Of a DNA stretch of 64,000 nucleotides, positions 32,662-41,105 are shown one piece after another. Source of the stretch: Polaribacter sp. SA4-12 (GTDB lineage: Bacteria; Bacteroidota; Bacteroidia; Flavobacteriales; Flavobacteriaceae); the NCBI RefSeq assembly GCF_002163675.1, contig NZ_CP019334.1:2523501-2587500 (forward strand). The letters are read 5' to 3'. Below the pieces are notes generated by a model, which was given only the letters and a program-made list of their open reading frames with translations, made no database searches and had not been told where the DNA came from. How positions within the stretch are numbered: position 1 is the first letter of the stretch; every line of letters starts with the position of its first letter. The position numbers and the translations under genes were made by a program.

Positions 32662-33309
32662 TTTAGGTCCAAACGCTAAATCACCAGCATCCCCTAAACC
32701 AGGAACAATATATCCTTTGCTATTCAATACAGGATCTACTGCAGCAATCCATAAATGTGTGTTTTCAGGAAATTTGTCTTTTAGATACTCAATACCTTCT
32801 TCAGAACCAATTACAGCAACAATATGAATTTCATTTACAGTTCTTTGTTTTTTTATTGCTTCATAAACAGAAACTAAAGATTGCCCTGTTGCTAACATTG
32901 GATCTGCCAGTAATAACGTTTTATTTTCTAGTGAAGGTGCTGCAAAATATTCTACAACAATTTCAAACTCTGCATCATTATTGGGGTGATGTCTATATGC
33001 TGATATAAAAGCGTTTTCTGCATCATCAAAATAGTTTAACAACCCTTGGTGTAAAGGTAAACCAGCTCTTAATATTGAACATAAAACGACATCTTTATTA
33101 GACAATTGCTCTTCTTTAATACCTAAAGGTGTTTCTATAGAAACATTAGAATATTTTAAACTTTTACTCAACTCATATCCAAGAACCTCTCCAATTCTTT
33201 CAATATTTCTTCTAAATCGAAGTGAGTCTTTTTGAACTTTTACATCTCTAATCTCTGAGATGAATTTATTAAGAATAGAATTTTTTTCTTGTAAGTGATG
33301 AATTATCAT
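32656..33309 (-). CDS. upp: Uracil phosphoribosyltransferase
   Basis: Cytoplasmic pyrimidine salvage enzyme of 217 residues that makes UMP from uracil and PRPP. The PRPP-binding loop is in LLADPMLATGQSLVSV near residues 130-145, and the uracil-binding end has GYIVPGLGDAGDLAFG near the C-terminus. The ATG at 33307-33309 is chosen (MIIHHLQEKN); the longer frame begins inside the promoter region. A -7 box lies 20 bases upstream. Confidence 0.93.
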   Translation of the reverse strand: MIIHHLQEKNSILNKFISEIRDVKVQKDSLRFRRNIERIGEVLGYELSKSLKYSNVSIETPLGIKEEQLSNKDVVLCSILRAGLPLHQGLLNYFDDAENAFISAYRHHPNNDAEFEIVVEYFAAPSLENKTLLLADPMLATGQSLVSVYEAIKKQRTVNEIHIVAVIGSEEGIEYLKDKFPENTHLWIAAVDPVLNSKGYIVPGLGDAGDLAFGPKL

Positions 33310-33329
33310 TTTTGTATAAATTATATGAA

Positions 33330-33337
33330 CAAATGTA
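33330..33337 (-). promoter_or_regulatory. -7 box of upp
   Basis: TACATTTG on the minus strand, an exact TAnnTTTG match 20 bases before the upp ATG. Confidence 0.5.
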
Positions 33338-33405
33338 AAGAAATTGCTTAAAATTTGTATCTTGCCTAAGAACAAAAATCAAAATATTAATAAAAATCAA
33401 AAAAA

Positions 33406-33876
33406 ATGGGAATTTTTTCATTCATTAAAAATGCTGGAGCATCAGTTTTCGGTATTGGAAAAACTACAGAAGAAGAAAATGCAGAGAAATCTGGACAATT
33501 AAGAAACGCTGTTTCAGCTTTAGAACTAGAGGTTGCTGACTTATCTATTGAGGTAGATGATGATGCTGTAAAACTTTGGGGAGAAGCTGCAGATTTAGCT
33601 ACTAAAGAAAAAGTAGTTTTAGTTGTTGGTAACACAAATGGTGTTGCATCTGTAGAAGACAATTTAACTGTAGCAGAAGTTGAAGTAATTGAAGAAGCTT
33701 TATTAGCTCAATTTCATACAGTAGAAAGCGGAGATACTTTAGGTAAAATTGCAAAAAACTATTATGGTAACGCAATGAAATACCCTGTAATTTTCGAAGC
33801 TAACAAACCTATGTTATCACATCCAGATAAAATTTATCCTGGTCAGGTTTTAAGAATACCACCTTTAGTGGACTAA
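33406..33876 (+). CDS. BON and LysM domain protein (Kbp/YgaU-like)
   Basis: Protein of 156 residues with the same layout as E. coli Kbp (YgaU): a BON domain at about 30-95 (LEVADLSIEVDDDAVKLWG, VLVVGNTNGVASVEDN) and a LysM domain at about 103-155 (FHTVESGDTLGKIAKNYYG, YPGQVLRIPPL). Kbp binds K+ in the cytoplasm; LysM otherwise binds peptidoglycan. No signal peptide is seen, which supports a cytoplasmic Kbp-like role. Single-gene unit with its own terminator. Confidence 0.9.
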   Translation: MGIFSFIKNAGASVFGIGKTTEEENAEKSGQLRNAVSALELEVADLSIEVDDDAVKLWGEAADLATKEKVVLVVGNTNGVASVEDNLTVAEVEVIEEALLAQFHTVESGDTLGKIAKNYYGNAMKYPVIFEANKPMLSHPDKIYPGQVLRIPPLVD

Positions 33877-33902
33877 TCAAAAGTCAATCAACCAAAGGAA
33901 AA

Positions 33903-33937
33903 AGGGTTTCAATATTTATTTGAAGCTCTTTTTTTAT
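33903..33937 (+). terminator. Intrinsic terminator after the BON/LysM gene
   Basis: GGTTTCAA and TTGAAGCT pair (two G-U pairs) around a short AT loop, then CTTTTTTTA follows. It is 30 bases after the stop. Confidence 0.7.
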
Positions 33938-33996
33938 GCAATAAATTTAAAATTTATCATCAACTTAGCGCTTCAAATTTTAGATTTAATCCTTTT

Positions 33997-34893
33997 ATGA
34001 ATAAAAGAACATTAGCATTAATTGCCGTTTCTATAGCCACGCTAATTTACGGTGTTAATTATACGATTGCTAAAGAAGTAATGCCAGTTTATGTAAAACC
34101 TTTTGGCTTTATATTAATAAGGGTTATTGGAGCAACTACAATTTTTTGGGTGCTAAGTTTATTTGTTAAATCTCAAAAAATAGACAAATCCGATTATAAA
34201 AAAATACTTTTAGCTTCCTTTTTTGGTGTTGGTTTAAACATGCTAACTTTTTTTAAAGGACTAAGTTTAACAACACCCATAAGTGCTTCTGTTATGATGG
34301 TAACATCACCAATAATGGTTTTAATTTTTTCTAGTATTTTAATTAAAAAAAATATTGGCAAACAAAGAATTATAGGTATAATTATAGGTTTAGTTGGCGC
34401 CATTATATTAATTACTTATGGTAATTCGCATGAAACTGAGGCAACAAATAGTAATTGGGGTAATTTTTTAGTTTTTGTAAATGCAGCATCTTATGGGTTG
34501 TATTTGGTAATCTCTAAAAATTTGATTGAAAAATACCATCCAATTATCCTTGTAAAATGGTTGTATCTATTTGGGTTAATTTTTACAATTCCTTTTGGAT
34601 ACAATGAATTAAAAGAAGTTATATGGCAAGAAATGCCGACAAATATTTATTGGAGTATTGGTTTTGTGGTTGTCTTTACCTCTTGTGTTACCTATCTTTT
34701 CAATTTGTATGGTTTATCAAAATTAAAACCTACAACTGTTAGCGTTTTCATTTATTTACAACCTGTAATTGCAACAATTTATGCACTAATTGTTGGTAGC
34801 GACTCTTTAAACTTAGTAAAAATCGGCGCAACATTACTCATCTTTTCTGGTGTATATTTAGTAACCAAACAAGTAGAAAATTCTGTTAAATAA
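33997..34893 (+). CDS. EamA/DMT family transporter
   Basis: Inner-membrane drug/metabolite transporter of 298 residues with about ten transmembrane helices in two EamA halves (about 1-135 and 150-290). Typical words are LIYGVNYTIAKEVMP at the first helix, SASVMMVTSPIMVLI near 95, and SVFIYLQPVIATIYALI near 250. The substrate is not evident from sequence or from the neighbours. Confidence 0.9.
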   Translation: MNKRTLALIAVSIATLIYGVNYTIAKEVMPVYVKPFGFILIRVIGATTIFWVLSLFVKSQKIDKSDYKKILLASFFGVGLNMLTFFKGLSLTTPISASVMMVTSPIMVLIFSSILIKKNIGKQRIIGIIIGLVGAIILITYGNSHETEATNSNWGNFLVFVNAASYGLYLVISKNLIEKYHPIILVKWLYLFGLIFTIPFGYNELKEVIWQEMPTNIYWSIGFVVVFTSCVTYLFNLYGLSKLKPTTVSVFIYLQPVIATIYALIVGSDSLNLVKIGATLLIFSGVYLVTKQVENSVK

Positions 34894-34897
34894 AAAC

Positions 34898-34905
34898 TAT
34901 ATTTG
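34898..34905 (+). promoter_or_regulatory. -7 box upstream of yicC
   Basis: TATATTTG matches TAnnTTTG, 24 bases before the yicC ATG and just after the stop of the transporter gene, so yicC probably has its own promoter. Confidence 0.45.
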
Positions 34906-34929
34906 CCCCTCATCTAAAACGTTGATTTT

Positions 34930-35796
34930 ATGATTCAATCTATGACTGGTTATGGTAAATCTGTATTACAATTACCTACAAAAAAAGTAACCATAGAAAT
35001 TAAATCCTTAAACAGTAAAAACCTCGATTTAAACGTTCGAATTCCTTCTTATTATAAAGAGAAAGAATTAGCTGTTCGTAAAAAATTAGCAAGCTCTTTA
35101 GTTCGTGGTAAAGTAGATTTTTCAATTTTTGTTGAAATGACTGCTGATGAAACTTCTACAACTATTAATCATGGAGTTGTAAAAGAATATATGCAACAAC
35201 TTAGAAATGTAGTTCAAACAGGATCTACGGATGATGTTGAGTTATTAAAAATGGCAGTAAGAATGCCAGATGCATTAAAAACAGAACGAGAAGAATTAGA
35301 TGAAAACGAATGGAATCTTATCAACGAAAGTGTAGATATTGCTATTAAAGATATTGTACAATATAGAGTTGACGAAGCAGCTTCTTTAGAAATAGATTTT
35401 AAAGAAAGAATTGCAAATATTAAAACTTATTTAGAAGAAGTAAAAGCTTTAGATGGCGATAGAGTAGAAAACGTTAAAACACGTTTAAAAAAGGCTATTG
35501 ATGATTTAAAAGTTGATACTGATGAAAATCGTTTTGAACAAGAATTGATTTATTATCTAGAAAAATTAGATATTAATGAAGAAAAAGTTCGTTTAGCAAA
35601 TCATCTAGATTATTTCTTACAAACATTGACTTCTGAAGAATCTAATGGTAAAAAATTAGGATTTATTGTTCAAGAAATGGGAAGAGAAATAAATACAACA
35701 GGTTCTAAAGCAAATTTTGCACCAATGCAAAAAGCAGTAATTCAAATGAAAAACGAGTTAGAGCAAATTAAGGAACAAATTTTAAACGTGCTTTAA
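34930..35796 (+). CDS. YicC/YloC family endoribonuclease
   Basis: Protein of 288 residues of the YicC/YloC family, ribonucleases active on RNA in stress and sRNA decay. The N-terminal YicC domain (about 1-155) opens MIQSMTGYGKS and has EIKSLNSKNLDLNVRIP, and the C-terminal DUF1732 part ends with NTTGSKANFAPMQKAVIQMK. The conserved Glu/His-containing part GKKLGFIVQEMGREINT is present. It is followed by gmk, the common neighbour of yicC in many bacteria. Confidence 0.92.
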   Translation: MIQSMTGYGKSVLQLPTKKVTIEIKSLNSKNLDLNVRIPSYYKEKELAVRKKLASSLVRGKVDFSIFVEMTADETSTTINHGVVKEYMQQLRNVVQTGSTDDVELLKMAVRMPDALKTEREELDENEWNLINESVDIAIKDIVQYRVDEAASLEIDFKERIANIKTYLEEVKALDGDRVENVKTRLKKAIDDLKVDTDENRFEQELIYYLEKLDINEEKVRLANHLDYFLQTLTSEESNGKKLGFIVQEMGREINTTGSKANFAPMQKAVIQMKNELEQIKEQILNVL

Positions 35797-35810
35797 ATAA
35801 AACTTAAAGC

Positions 35811-35831
35811 AAGCTGAACTTGTTTCAGCTT
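35811..35831 (+). repeat. Intergenic hairpin AAGCTGAA/TTCAGCTT
   Basis: An 8-bp perfect stem with a 5-base loop, 15 bases after yicC and 17 bases before copy 5 of the AGATT repeat. Confidence 0.55.
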
Positions 35832-35848
35832 ATCACTATTCATAAACA

Positions 35849-35875
35849 AGATTCTGAAATAAATTCAGAATGACA
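35849..35875 (+). repeat. AGATT...AATGACA palindromic repeat, copy 5
   Basis: ATTCTGAA and TTCAGAAT pair perfectly around ATAAA, between constant ends AG and GACA. Its final ATG at 35870 is in frame with gmk and can mislead start prediction. Confidence 0.65.
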
Positions 35876-35890
35876 AAAATTACAAAATTT

Positions 35891-36484
35891 ATGTCAGATT
35901 TTAAAGGGAAGTTATTTGTCTTTTCCGCACCTTCAGGTTCAGGTAAAACGACAATTGTACGTCATTTATTAAAGCAAGAAAGATTTAATCTAGAATTTTC
36001 TATTTCTGCAACTTCTAGAGAACCTAGAGGTGAAGAAAAAGAAGGTGAAGATTATTATTTTATCAATTTAAGAGAATTTAAAGATAAAATTAAAAATGAT
36101 GAATTTTTAGAGTGGGAAGAAGTTTATAGAGATAACTTTTACGGAACTTTAAAAACTGAAGTAGAAAGAATTTGGGCATTAAAAAAACATGTTATTTTTG
36201 ATATTGATGTTGTTGGCGGATTGAGAATTAAACATAAATTTCCAGATGAAACTTTAGCCGTTTTTGTAAAACCACCAAGTGTAGATGAATTAAAAATTCG
36301 TTTAAAAAAGCGTTCTACAGAAAGTGACGACAAAATAAATATGCGTATTGCTAAAGCTTCTGTTGAGTTAGCAACTGCGCCACAATTTGATAAAATTATT
36401 AAAAATTACGTACTAGAAGATGCTCTAAAAGAAGCAGAAGAATTAGTGAGTAATTACTTGGAATTAAAGGAGAATAATGAGTAG
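35891..36484 (+). CDS. gmk: Guanylate kinase
   Basis: Essential nucleotide kinase of 197 residues converting GMP to GDP. Walker A is in FSAPSGSGKTTIVRHLL near residues 11-27, the GMP-binding part has ATSREPRGEEKEGEDYYFI near 40-58, and DIDVVGGLRIKHKF follows near 100-113. The ATG at 35891 (MSDFKGKLFVFS) is chosen because the earlier ATG at 35870 lies within a dispersed repeat. It is followed closely by nadD. Confidence 0.95.
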   Translation: MSDFKGKLFVFSAPSGSGKTTIVRHLLKQERFNLEFSISATSREPRGEEKEGEDYYFINLREFKDKIKNDEFLEWEEVYRDNFYGTLKTEVERIWALKKHVIFDIDVVGGLRIKHKFPDETLAVFVKPPSVDELKIRLKKRSTESDDKINMRIAKASVELATAPQFDKIIKNYVLEDALKEAEELVSNYLELKENNE

Positions 36485-36505
36485 AAAAACAAGAAAAAAG
36501 AGGTA

Positions 36506-36550
36506 AGAAAAGAGATGAATAAGAAGTCTCTTGTCTTTCATCTCTTTTCT
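36506..36550 (+). terminator. Long hairpin between gmk and nadD
   Basis: AGAAAAGAGATGA and TCATCTCTTTTCT pair perfectly (13 bp), with a weaker AAGA/TCTT pairing inside the loop. T-rich bases follow but not an uninterrupted run, so it may be a partial terminator or processing hairpin; nadD starts 16 bases later. Confidence 0.5.
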
Positions 36551-36566
36551 ATTATCTTTTAAAAGT

Positions 36567-37151
36567 ATGAGTAAAATCGGTTTATATTTTGGCACCTTCA
36601 ATCCAATTCATATTGGGCATTTAATTATTGCCAATCATATGGTTGAACATTCAGATTTAAATGAAATTTGGATGGTTGTAACACCTCATAATCCATTTAA
36701 AAAGAAAAGTTCTTTGCTTGATAATAATCATCGTTTTGAGATGGTTTACAGGGCAACAGAAAATTATTCGAAGATAAAACCTTCTGATATTGAGTTTAAA
36801 TTACCGCAACCTAATTACACTGTTTATACATTAGCACATATTTCTGATATATACCCAGACAAAGAATTTTGTTTAATTATGGGTGAAGACAATCTGAAAA
36901 ATTTACATAAATGGAAAAATTATGAAACTATTTTAGAGCATCATCACATTTATGTGTATCCAAGAATTTCTGAAGGAAAAGTAGAGACTCAGTTTGATAA
37001 GCATCCAAAAATTCATAAAGTAGATGCACCAATTGTGCAAATTTCTTCTACCATAATTAGAAACGGAATTAAAGACCAAAAAAACATACAACCACTCTTA
37101 TCTAAAGAGGTTTGGGAATATGTAGATGAAATGAATTTTTATAGAAAATAA
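36567..37151 (+). CDS. nadD: Nicotinate-nucleotide adenylyltransferase
   Basis: Cytoplasmic NAD biosynthesis enzyme of 194 residues that adenylates nicotinate mononucleotide. The nucleotidyltransferase motif GTFNPIHIGHLIIA is at residues 8-21 and the second motif ISSTIIRNGI near 166-175. FCLIMGEDNLKNLHKWK near 103-119 is typical of NadD. The ATG at 36567 (MSKIGLYFG) is chosen; the longer frame starts with a TTG inside the upstream hairpin. Confidence 0.94.
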   Translation: MSKIGLYFGTFNPIHIGHLIIANHMVEHSDLNEIWMVVTPHNPFKKKSSLLDNNHRFEMVYRATENYSKIKPSDIEFKLPQPNYTVYTLAHISDIYPDKEFCLIMGEDNLKNLHKWKNYETILEHHHIYVYPRISEGKVETQFDKHPKIHKVDAPIVQISSTIIRNGIKDQKNIQPLLSKEVWEYVDEMNFYRK

Positions 37152-37170
37152 TTTCACTTAAAATTCGTTG

Positions 37171-37178
37171 TATATTTG
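37171..37178 (+). promoter_or_regulatory. -7 box upstream of the M23-GH3-queD run
   Basis: TATATTTG matches TAnnTTTG, 21 bases before the GTG start of the M23 gene. Confidence 0.5.
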
Positions 37179-37199
37179 TTAAACATCAAATAAATTTTT

Positions 37200-38066
37200 G
37201 TGGCTAAAAAGGATAAAAAGAAAGGGAGATTTAAACAAAAACTAACTGATAAATACAGATTGGTTGTTTTAAATGAAGACACTTTTGAAGAGCGTTTTTC
37301 ATTAAAACTATCCAGGTTAAATGTATTTGTTTTTGGTGGTATTTTTTCCATTTTATTAGTTGCTGCAACCATTGTATTAATTGCCTTCACACCTATAAAA
37401 GAATACATTCCAGGTTATTCATCATCGAAATTAAAATCTGATGCTTTAAAAGCTACTTTAGAAGTGGATTCTCTAAAAACAAAATTAGCTTTTTTAGAAA
37501 ACTATACAAAAGCATTAAAACCTGTTTTAACGGGTGAAATTGAAGCTGAAAGTATCGACTCTATTCTAACTGAAGCTAGACATCGTTTAATTAATGAAAG
37601 TGAATTAAATGCAACAAAAGAAGATTCTTTATTTAGAGAAAAAATAGAAAGTGAAACTCGTTTTTCATTACAAAATAATGCTCAAAGCAATGTTAAAATT
37701 GTCTTTTTTGCACCTTTAAATGGTCTTATCTCTCAAGGTTTCGATGCTACTTCTAAACATTTTGCTGTAGACATTACTGCAAAAACAGGCGATCCAATAA
37801 AAGCAACTGCAGATGGTACTGTTATTTTTTCTGGCTGGACTATTGAAACTGGTTATGTTATCATTTTAAAACACGCTAAAGAATATATTTCTGTTTATAA
37901 ACACAATGGAAATTTACTAAAAGAACAAGGAGATTTTGTAAAGTCTGGTGAAGTAATTGCAACTGTAGGTTCTACAGGAGAATTATCAACAGGACCACAT
38001 TTACATTTTGAACTTTGGAACGGTGGTTATGCCGTAAATCCAACAAATTTTATAGATTTTAAATAA
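37200..38066 (+). CDS. M23 family metallopeptidase, membrane anchored
   Basis: Murein hydrolase-type protein of 288 residues. A cytoplasmic basic N-terminus (AKKDKKKGRFKQ) is followed by one membrane helix (about 39-62), a coiled-coil-like stretch (about 80-150), and a LytM domain (about 170-285). The zinc site is canonical: HFAVDI near 190 and GPHLHFELW near 265. This contrasts with the peptidase at 19600. It starts with GTG at 37200-37202. Its stop overlaps the next gene's ATG by one base, so translation is coupled. Confidence 0.9.
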   Translation: MAKKDKKKGRFKQKLTDKYRLVVLNEDTFEERFSLKLSRLNVFVFGGIFSILLVAATIVLIAFTPIKEYIPGYSSSKLKSDALKATLEVDSLKTKLAFLENYTKALKPVLTGEIEAESIDSILTEARHRLINESELNATKEDSLFREKIESETRFSLQNNAQSNVKIVFFAPLNGLISQGFDATSKHFAVDITAKTGDPIKATADGTVIFSGWTIETGYVIILKHAKEYISVYKHNGNLLKEQGDFVKSGEVIATVGSTGELSTGPHLHFELWNGGYAVNPTNFIDFK

Positions 38067-39565
38067 TGAGTATCAAATCTATTTTTGCAATTCCGTTTGC
38101 TAAAATCGCGACGAAAAAAGTCTACAAATGGGCTAATAATCCGCATAAAACACAAGAAAAAGTTTTTAAAAATTTAATTTCTAAAGGAAGTAAAACAGCT
38201 TTTGGAAAAGATCATAATTTTGATGAAATATCTAATTATGAAGATTTTAAAAAACAAGTAAAAGTTACAGATTACGAAGGTTTAAGAAAATATGTAGATA
38301 GAATTGTAGCAGGAGAATCTGATGTTCTTTGGACAGGGAAACCGCTGTATTTTGCAAAAACTTCTGGAACAACTTCTGGCGCAAAATATATACCAATTAC
38401 CAAAGACTCAATGCCTACGCATATTAAAGCAGCAAAAAATGCGATGCTTTTTTATATTGTTGAAAAAAATGATGCAAGTTTTGTAAACGGAAAAATGATT
38501 TTCTTACAGGGAAGTCCTGTTTTACAAGATAAAAACGGCGTAAAATTGGGTAGATTAAGTGGTATTGCAGCACATTATGTTCCTAATTATTTACTTAAAA
38601 ATCGTTTACCAACTTGGGAAACCAATTGTATAGACGATTGGGACACCAAAGTAAATGCAATTGTAGAAGAAACCGTAAATGAAGATATGTCTGTAATTAG
38701 CGGAATTCCTTCTTGGGTACAAATGTATTTTGAAAAATTAATTGAGAAAACAGGGAAATCAGTTTCAGAATTGTTCCCCAATTTTAACTTCTTTATTTAT
38801 GGAGGGGTAAATTTTGAACCTTATAAAAATAAGTTCGAAAGTTTAATTGGTAAAAAGATAGATTACATCGAATTATATCCTGCTTCAGAAGGATTTATTG
38901 CATATCAAGATTCTCAAACTGAGAAAGGAATGTTGTTACAATTAGATTCAGGGATTTTCTATGAATTTATTCCTGCAACTGAGTTTTTTGATGAAAATCC
39001 GACAAGAATTTCTTTAAAGGATGTAAAAATTGGAGTGAATTATGTCATCATTCTAAATACAACTGCAGGTCTTTGGGGTTATAATATTGGTGATACTGTA
39101 GAATTTACATCAACAAAACCTTATAGAATTAAAGTTACCGGAAGAATAAAACATTTTATATCCGCCTTTGGCGAACACGTTATTGGTAAAGAAGTAGAAA
39201 AAGCGTTAAACGATTCTATTTTAGGAACACCAATAAATATTAGTGAGTTTACAGTTGCGCCACAAGTAAGTCCAGAAAATGGTTTACCTTATCATGAATG
39301 GTTTATTGAATTTGAAAATGAACCTGAAAATTTAGGTGATTTTGCAGCTAAGATTGATGCATCAATGCAAGCCCAAAACATCTATTATGTAGATTTAATT
39401 AAAGGAAAAGTGTTACGTCCTTTAGTTATTAGAAAAGTAAAAAAAGGTGGTTTTCATGAATATATGAAATCTATTGGTAAGTTTGGAGGACAAAATAAGA
39501 TTCCGCAATTATCTGATAACAGAAAAATTGCAGATGTTTTAGATAATTTTTTAGTTGAAGAATAA
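38066..39565 (+). CDS. GH3 auxin-responsive promoter family protein
   Basis: Acyl-adenylate-forming enzyme of 499 residues, homologous to plant GH3 acyl acid amido synthetases. The ATP/AMP motifs are AKTSGTTSGAKYIPIT near residues 94-109, YPASEGFIAYQ near 271-281, and NIGDTVEFTSTKPYRIKVTG near 335-354, with SAFGEHVIGKEVE after it. The name refers to the plant family; the bacterial substrate is unknown and no auxin role is implied. It is translationally coupled to the M23 gene by a one-base overlap. Confidence 0.9.
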   Translation: MSIKSIFAIPFAKIATKKVYKWANNPHKTQEKVFKNLISKGSKTAFGKDHNFDEISNYEDFKKQVKVTDYEGLRKYVDRIVAGESDVLWTGKPLYFAKTSGTTSGAKYIPITKDSMPTHIKAAKNAMLFYIVEKNDASFVNGKMIFLQGSPVLQDKNGVKLGRLSGIAAHYVPNYLLKNRLPTWETNCIDDWDTKVNAIVEETVNEDMSVISGIPSWVQMYFEKLIEKTGKSVSELFPNFNFFIYGGVNFEPYKNKFESLIGKKIDYIELYPASEGFIAYQDSQTEKGMLLQLDSGIFYEFIPATEFFDENPTRISLKDVKIGVNYVIILNTTAGLWGYNIGDTVEFTSTKPYRIKVTGRIKHFISAFGEHVIGKEVEKALNDSILGTPINISEFTVAPQVSPENGLPYHEWFIEFENEPENLGDFAAKIDASMQAQNIYYVDLIKGKVLRPLVIRKVKKGGFHEYMKSIGKFGGQNKIPQLSDNRKIADVLDNFLVEE

Positions 39566-39580
39566 CAAAATACAAACAAA

Positions 39581-39664
39581 ATGGGAGGAGATTTTTTATT
39601 TATAGGATTGGCAATAGGATTAGTTATTGTTTACTTTTACAACAAATTTAGAAACAAACGTTAA
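39581..39664 (+). CDS. 27-residue membrane microprotein
   Basis: A short frame (MGGDFLFIGLAIGLVIVYFY then NKFRNKR) with one predicted transmembrane helix and a basic cytoplasmic end. It starts 15 bases after the GH3 gene stop, and its TAA shares a base with the ATG of the next gene. The tight coupling on both sides, the preceding A-rich leader and the clear helix plus positive tail argue that it is expressed. Not recognised as a family; too short to be confident without conservation data. Confidence 0.6.
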   Translation: MGGDFLFIGLAIGLVIVYFYNKFRNKR

Positions 39665-40113
39665 TGAGCACAATTAGAATTACCAAACAGTTTAATTTTG
39701 AAACAGGTCATGCTTTATATGGTTATGATGGAAAATGTAAAAACGTTCACGGACATTCTTACAAGCTTTCTGTAACTGTTTCTGGAACTCCAATATCTGA
39801 CAATACAAATGTAAAATTTGGAATGGTTATAGATTTTGGTGATTTAAAGAAAATTGTTAACGAAGAAATTGTAGATGTTTTTGATCATGCAACAGTATTT
39901 AACAAAAACACGCCTCACGTAGAATTAGCTAAAGAATTAATGGACAGAGGTCATGAAGTTTTATTGGTAGATTATCAGCCAACAAGTGAAATGATGGTAA
40001 TTGATTTTGCTGAAAAAGTTAAAGAAAGACTACCTGAAAACATCAAATTACATTCTATAAAACTACAAGAAACAGATTCTAGTTTTGCTGAGTGGTTTGC
40101 AAGTGAAAATTAA
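39664..40113 (+). CDS. queD: 6-pyruvoyl-tetrahydropterin synthase / QueD family protein
   Basis: Zinc enzyme of 149 residues of the PTPS/6-carboxytetrahydropterin synthase family, probably acting in queuosine precursor synthesis. The catalytic Cys and zinc ligands are in GKCKNVHGHSYKL near residues 20-32 (CxxxHxH, the QueD pattern), with DFGDLKKIV near 55-63 and VFDHATVFN near 73-81. KLQETDSSFAEWF near the C-terminus holds the catalytic Glu. A pterin salvage role cannot be excluded. Start overlaps the microprotein stop by one base. Confidence 0.88.
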   Translation: MSTIRITKQFNFETGHALYGYDGKCKNVHGHSYKLSVTVSGTPISDNTNVKFGMVIDFGDLKKIVNEEIVDVFDHATVFNKNTPHVELAKELMDRGHEVLLVDYQPTSEMMVIDFAEKVKERLPENIKLHSIKLQETDSSFAEWFASEN

Positions 40114-40200
40114 TTATTCACTTAAAAAGTAAAATAACGGCTAATTTTGAAACAAATATATGTCTTGCTAGACAATAATTAAAAAAATATTATTTTATAA

Positions 40201-40229
40201 AAAAAGCTATCTTTAATAGATAGCTTTTT
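40201..40229 (+). terminator. Bidirectional intrinsic terminator after queD
   Basis: AAAAAGCTATCT and AGATAGCTTTTT pair perfectly around TTAAT, with further T on the plus strand. It lies between the convergent queD and LVIVD lipoprotein genes. Confidence 0.88.
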
Positions 40230-40348
40230 GTTTTTTAAACAATGTAAATTGATTGAGAATTACTTATTTCCATTCAATTTATTAAAGATTTGTAATGAAT
40301 TTGTTCTAAAAAAAATATTATTTTTCACAACATCACTCAAATAAAATT

Positions 40349-41101
40349 TTAAAAAGTAAACGTACTTATTTTCTTAAAGTTAGTAATATCAGTATCATTT
40401 AACTCATATTGATCTATACTAAAGTCTGAAATAATAAAAGCATGATTATTTCTAATAATAATATCAATAGCTCCTTTAGTAGGTATTTCTTCTAAATATT
40501 TTGAATCCGTTGGATCTGAAACATCAAAAATCTTTACAGAATCATCACAAACTAGAAGATAATTAGCACCAAACAAACTCAACCCTTTTGGCTCTGTTAA
40601 ACCCCTTGTGTTTAATAATATTGGATTTTCGATATCTTCTATATTATAAGTTTTCAGTTCATTTACTATTCCTCTACAACTAGAATTACTATGAAGTGTT
40701 ACGTATGCATTTTTATCATTTGCAACTACAGGGTCGCAAGCTCTAAAATGTGTTGATTGCGATAGTAATTTTGGTAACTCTTTATTAGAAACATCATAAA
40801 TATACATTGCATCTTGTGAGCCAATAAATAAGTAATCTTTAAAACTAAAGAGTGTTTCTATATTAAAACCAACATCAATTGTATTAACTTTTACTGGATT
40901 TATTGGATTGCTTACATTAAAAACAGATAAATTATAAAAGTCTACTGTATATAAATATTCCCCTTTTAAAGTAAAAGTTGCCAAAGAGCCTCCTTGTCCA
41001 TCTCCAGAAACATTATTTGTTGAATTAGAATCTGATGATTCTTGGCTACATGCAAAAATCAAAAAAATAACAGATACTATTGTTAATAATTTCTTTTTCA
41101 T
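40349..41101 (-). CDS. LVIVD repeat lipoprotein
   Basis: Surface or periplasmic lipoprotein of 250 residues (signal MKKKLLTIVSVIFLIFAC). LVIVD-type beta-propeller repeats are visible, each with an F-x-V/I-S-N/D-P pattern: YNLSVFNVSNPINPVKV, AMYIYDVSNKELPKLL, KTYNIEDIENPILL and VKIFDVSDPTDSKYL. This family gives small propellers without known activity. It starts 4 bases after the stop of a related 163-residue lipoprotein gene. Confidence 0.85.
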   Translation of the reverse strand: MKKKLLTIVSVIFLIFACSQESSDSNSTNNVSGDGQGGSLATFTLKGEYLYTVDFYNLSVFNVSNPINPVKVNTIDVGFNIETLFSFKDYLFIGSQDAMYIYDVSNKELPKLLSQSTHFRACDPVVANDKNAYVTLHSNSSCRGIVNELKTYNIEDIENPILLNTRGLTEPKGLSLFGANYLLVCDDSVKIFDVSDPTDSKYLEEIPTKGAIDIIIRNNHAFIISDFSIDQYELNDTDITNFKKISTFTF

Positions 41102-41105
41102 CTTT

